DNA from: Labilithrix sp.
GTDB taxonomy: Bacteria; Myxococcota; Polyangia; Polyangiales; Polyangiaceae
Direction of reading: 5' to 3'
Assembly (NCBI GenBank): GCA_028287035.1
Contig: JAQBQL010000215.1
Coordinates: forward strand, 1 to 14,703
Length of the DNA: 14,703 bases
The position numbers were made by a program, and so were the translations under genes. The notes below the pieces were generated by a model. That model saw nothing but the letters and a program-made list of their open reading frames with translations, ran no database searches and was not told the DNA's origin. Shown in pieces: positions 13,247-14,703 of this stretch; position 1 is the first letter of the stretch; every line of letters starts with the position of its first letter.

Positions 13247-14583
13247 TGAAGCCCAGTCACATCCTCCGCTCTGCCCTCGTCCTCGCGCTGCTCGTTGCGT
13301 CGCCGGCCACCGCCGCCGCCAACGTCCGGAAGGAGGGCGCCTGGCCCGCGTCCGAGAAGAGGGTCGACCTCGAGTTCGAGGGCAGGCCGAGCGAGGGGCT
13401 CACGAAGCTCGCCTCCGAGGCGGGCTGGAGCCTCGTCGTATCGAAGGGCATCGAGATGGGCGAGCACGACGTCAAGATCGACGTCGACGATCAGCCCGCG
13501 GATGCCGTGCTCGAGGCGCTCTTCGCCGAGTCGGACGTCGTGGCGAAGCGCACCGGCTCGCTCATCGTCGTCACCTCGGCACGCGGCGCGGCAGCGGCCG
13601 ATCCGCTCGCCCCTGGCGCCCCGCCCCCGCCGCCCGCACCGCCGGCGCCTCCCGCACCGCCCGCTCCGGGCGCGCCGCCCCCGATCCCGACGGTCCGCGG
13701 CTCGGACCGGAACGTCTTCGGCGACAGCGTCACCGTCGGAAAGGACGAGATCGTCCACACGCTCACCGTCACCGGTGGCTCGGCGACCGTGTACGGCACC
13801 GTGACCGGCGACGTCGTCGTCGCAGGCGGATCGGCGCGCATCGAGAAGGGCGCCCGCGTCGTCGGCAATGCGACGGTCTTCGGCGGCTCGCTGAAGGTCG
13901 AGAGCGGCGGACGCATCGACGGGGACGTCGGCATCGTGGGCGGATCGCTCCGCCGCGAAGAAGGCGCGATCATCGGCGGAACGGTGGACGACGACAACGC
14001 TCCGTCACACGGCCACAAGGCGAAGAACAAGCACGAGGACGACGACGCGTCGGCCGACGAGGGCCACCGCGATCACGGCGGCCGCCTTCACGAGGCCGCA
14101 TCGGACTTCGGTCGATCGATGACCGGCATGTCGCTCCTCTTCGTGCTCGGCTGCGTGCTCATCGCGCTCGCCACGAAGCGCATGGACGTGCTGCGCGCCG
14201 AGGTCGCCGCGCGACCCATGAAGTCGTTCGCGATGGGCTTCGTCGCCTTCGTCGTGGCGACCGTCGGGCTCGCCGCCCTCTGCATCACCATCGTGGGCAT
14301 TCCGTTCGCGGTCCTGACCGTGCTCGTCCTCTGCTTCTCGATGTACGCGAGCATCTGCAGCGTGCTCCAGACCTTCGGCGCAGCGGTGGCCGGTCACCGG
14401 ACGAAGAACCCGTACGTGCACCTGCTGGTCGGCGTCGCCGCGTTCCTGCTCACGTCCGCGGTGCCGGTCGTGTCGGGGCTCGCGACGCTGGCGGTCGCCA
14501 TGGTCGCGGCCGGCAGCCTCGTGACCACGCGTTTCGCGGGCTTCATCCCCCCGCGATCGGGGCGCCGATCGTCGCTCGTGTGA
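13246..14583 (+). CDS. STN-like / bactofilin-like beta-helix / polytopic membrane protein of the sigma operon
   Basis: The protein is 445 aa. ATG 13246 shares its A with the upstream TGA, with GAAGGAAG upstream; GTG 13243 is possible. Layout: signal peptide (about 1-25). An STN-like domain (about 38-112), whose VDLEFEGRPSEGLTKLASEA, KIDVDDQPADAVLEALF and GSLIVVTSA match the secretin/TonB short N-terminal domain. A Pro/Ala linker (120-149). A beta-helix (about 154-247) of Gly-Gly-Ser-turned rungs such as VVVAGGSARIEKGARVVGNA, like polymer-forming bactofilins. A His/Asp/Glu-rich linker (255-283, six His). Four or five membrane helices (about 293-427) with CITIVGIPFAVL, typical of the membrane domain that follows such beta-helices. 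STN domains in FecA-type receptors signal to anti-sigma factors, so this protein may be the sensor for the preceding pair. That role is inference. Confidence 0.8.
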   Translation: MKPSHILRSALVLALLVASPATAAANVRKEGAWPASEKRVDLEFEGRPSEGLTKLASEAGWSLVVSKGIEMGEHDVKIDVDDQPADAVLEALFAESDVVAKRTGSLIVVTSARGAAAADPLAPGAPPPPPAPPAPPAPPAPGAPPPIPTVRGSDRNVFGDSVTVGKDEIVHTLTVTGGSATVYGTVTGDVVVAGGSARIEKGARVVGNATVFGGSLKVESGGRIDGDVGIVGGSLRREEGAIIGGTVDDDNAPSHGHKAKNKHEDDDASADEGHRDHGGRLHEAASDFGRSMTGMSLLFVLGCVLIALATKRMDVLRAEVAARPMKSFAMGFVAFVVATVGLAALCITIVGIPFAVLTVLVLCFSMYASICSVLQTFGAAVAGHRTKNPYVHLLVGVAAFLLTSAVPVVSGLATLAVAMVAAGSLVTTRFAGFIPPRSGRRSSLV

Positions 14584-14604
14584 GCGAGTGCCTGCTGCAT
14601 GAAC

Positions 14605-14640
14605 GAAGAAAGCGCCGCCCCGAGGGACGACGCTTTCTTC
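14605..14640. terminator. Bidirectional hairpin terminator between convergent genes
   Basis: A perfect 10-bp stem, GAAGAAAGCG (14605-14614) and CGCTTTCTTC (14631-14640), encloses a 16-nt loop. The A-rich left arm and T-rich right arm give a pyrimidine-rich end in both directions, although there is no long T run beyond the stem. It lies 22 nt after the stop of the envelope-protein gene and 23 nt beyond the stop of the converging minus-strand gene, so it can serve both. Confidence 0.7.
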
Positions 14641-14662
14641 ACGTGATCAGGCTGTCAGGGGC

Positions 14663-14703
14663 TCAGTAGCCGCCGCCGCGCCCGCCGCCGCGACCACCAC
14701 CAC
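14663..14703 (-). CDS. C-terminal end of a protein with an RGG-type Gly-rich tail (partial)
   Basis: On the minus strand the window edge enters a frame reading GGGRGGGRGGGY and then TGA at 14665-14663. A Gly-rich tail with evenly spaced Arg and a terminal Tyr is characteristic of small bacterial RNA-binding proteins of the RRM type, which end in such RGG repeats. Only 12 complete codons are visible, so the identity of the upstream domain is a guess. The convergent position and the terminator at 14605-14640 support a real gene end here. Confidence 0.55.
   Translation of the reverse strand, partial: GGGRGGGRGGGY

Overview
The window is about 70% GC, gene-dense, and rich in exported lipoproteins and families of unknown function. 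Codon use, the Ala/Pro/Arg-rich proteins, GTG and TTG starts, and the protein families fit a large-genome Myxococcota bacterium (Polyangia-like). That assignment rests on general resemblance, not on a marker gene. I see 18 coding regions (two cut by the window edges), no rRNA or tRNA, no insertion sequence and no CRISPR array.

Layout. 1-595 (+): the tail of a Pro/Ala-rich protein and a 140-aa hypothetical protein. 727-1854 (+): an exported lipoprotein-like, divergent pyroglutamyl-peptidase (C15) relative. It converges, 16 nt between stops, on a three-gene minus-strand operon (4269-1871): a DUF6183-like protein, a chlorite-dismutase/ChdC-family heme protein, and a 134-aa membrane protein with two HX13H helices, a bis-heme pattern. 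From a 70-bp divergent spacer, 4340-6699 (+) holds an ACAD10/11-type phosphotransferase whose stop overlaps the start of a PLP aminotransferase. 6700-7128 is the only long non-coding stretch. It carries a 55-bp-period repeat in inverted 3+3 arrangement and a sigma54-like -24/-12 element just before a BON-domain gene (7129-7782).

7789-10084 (-): a metallophosphoesterase lipoprotein followed by a lipoprotein with an internal Cys-rich duplication. Only 29 bp separates the phosphoesterase start from a divergent Tat-type lipoprotein esterase (10114-10860). 10873-11995 (-): a 106-aa C-tail-anchored protein and a YdcF/ElyC (DUF218) membrane protein.

12093-14583 (+) is the most system-like locus. 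It is a translationally coupled operon of an ECF sigma factor, a zinc-type (HX3CX2C) anti-sigma factor with two membrane helices, and a 445-aa envelope protein joining an STN-like signalling domain, a bactofilin-like beta-helix, a His/Asp-rich linker and a polytopic membrane domain. I read it as a candidate envelope-signalling module. It ends at a 10-bp-stem bidirectional terminator, beyond which a minus-strand gene ending in an RGG-type Gly-rich tail enters the window.
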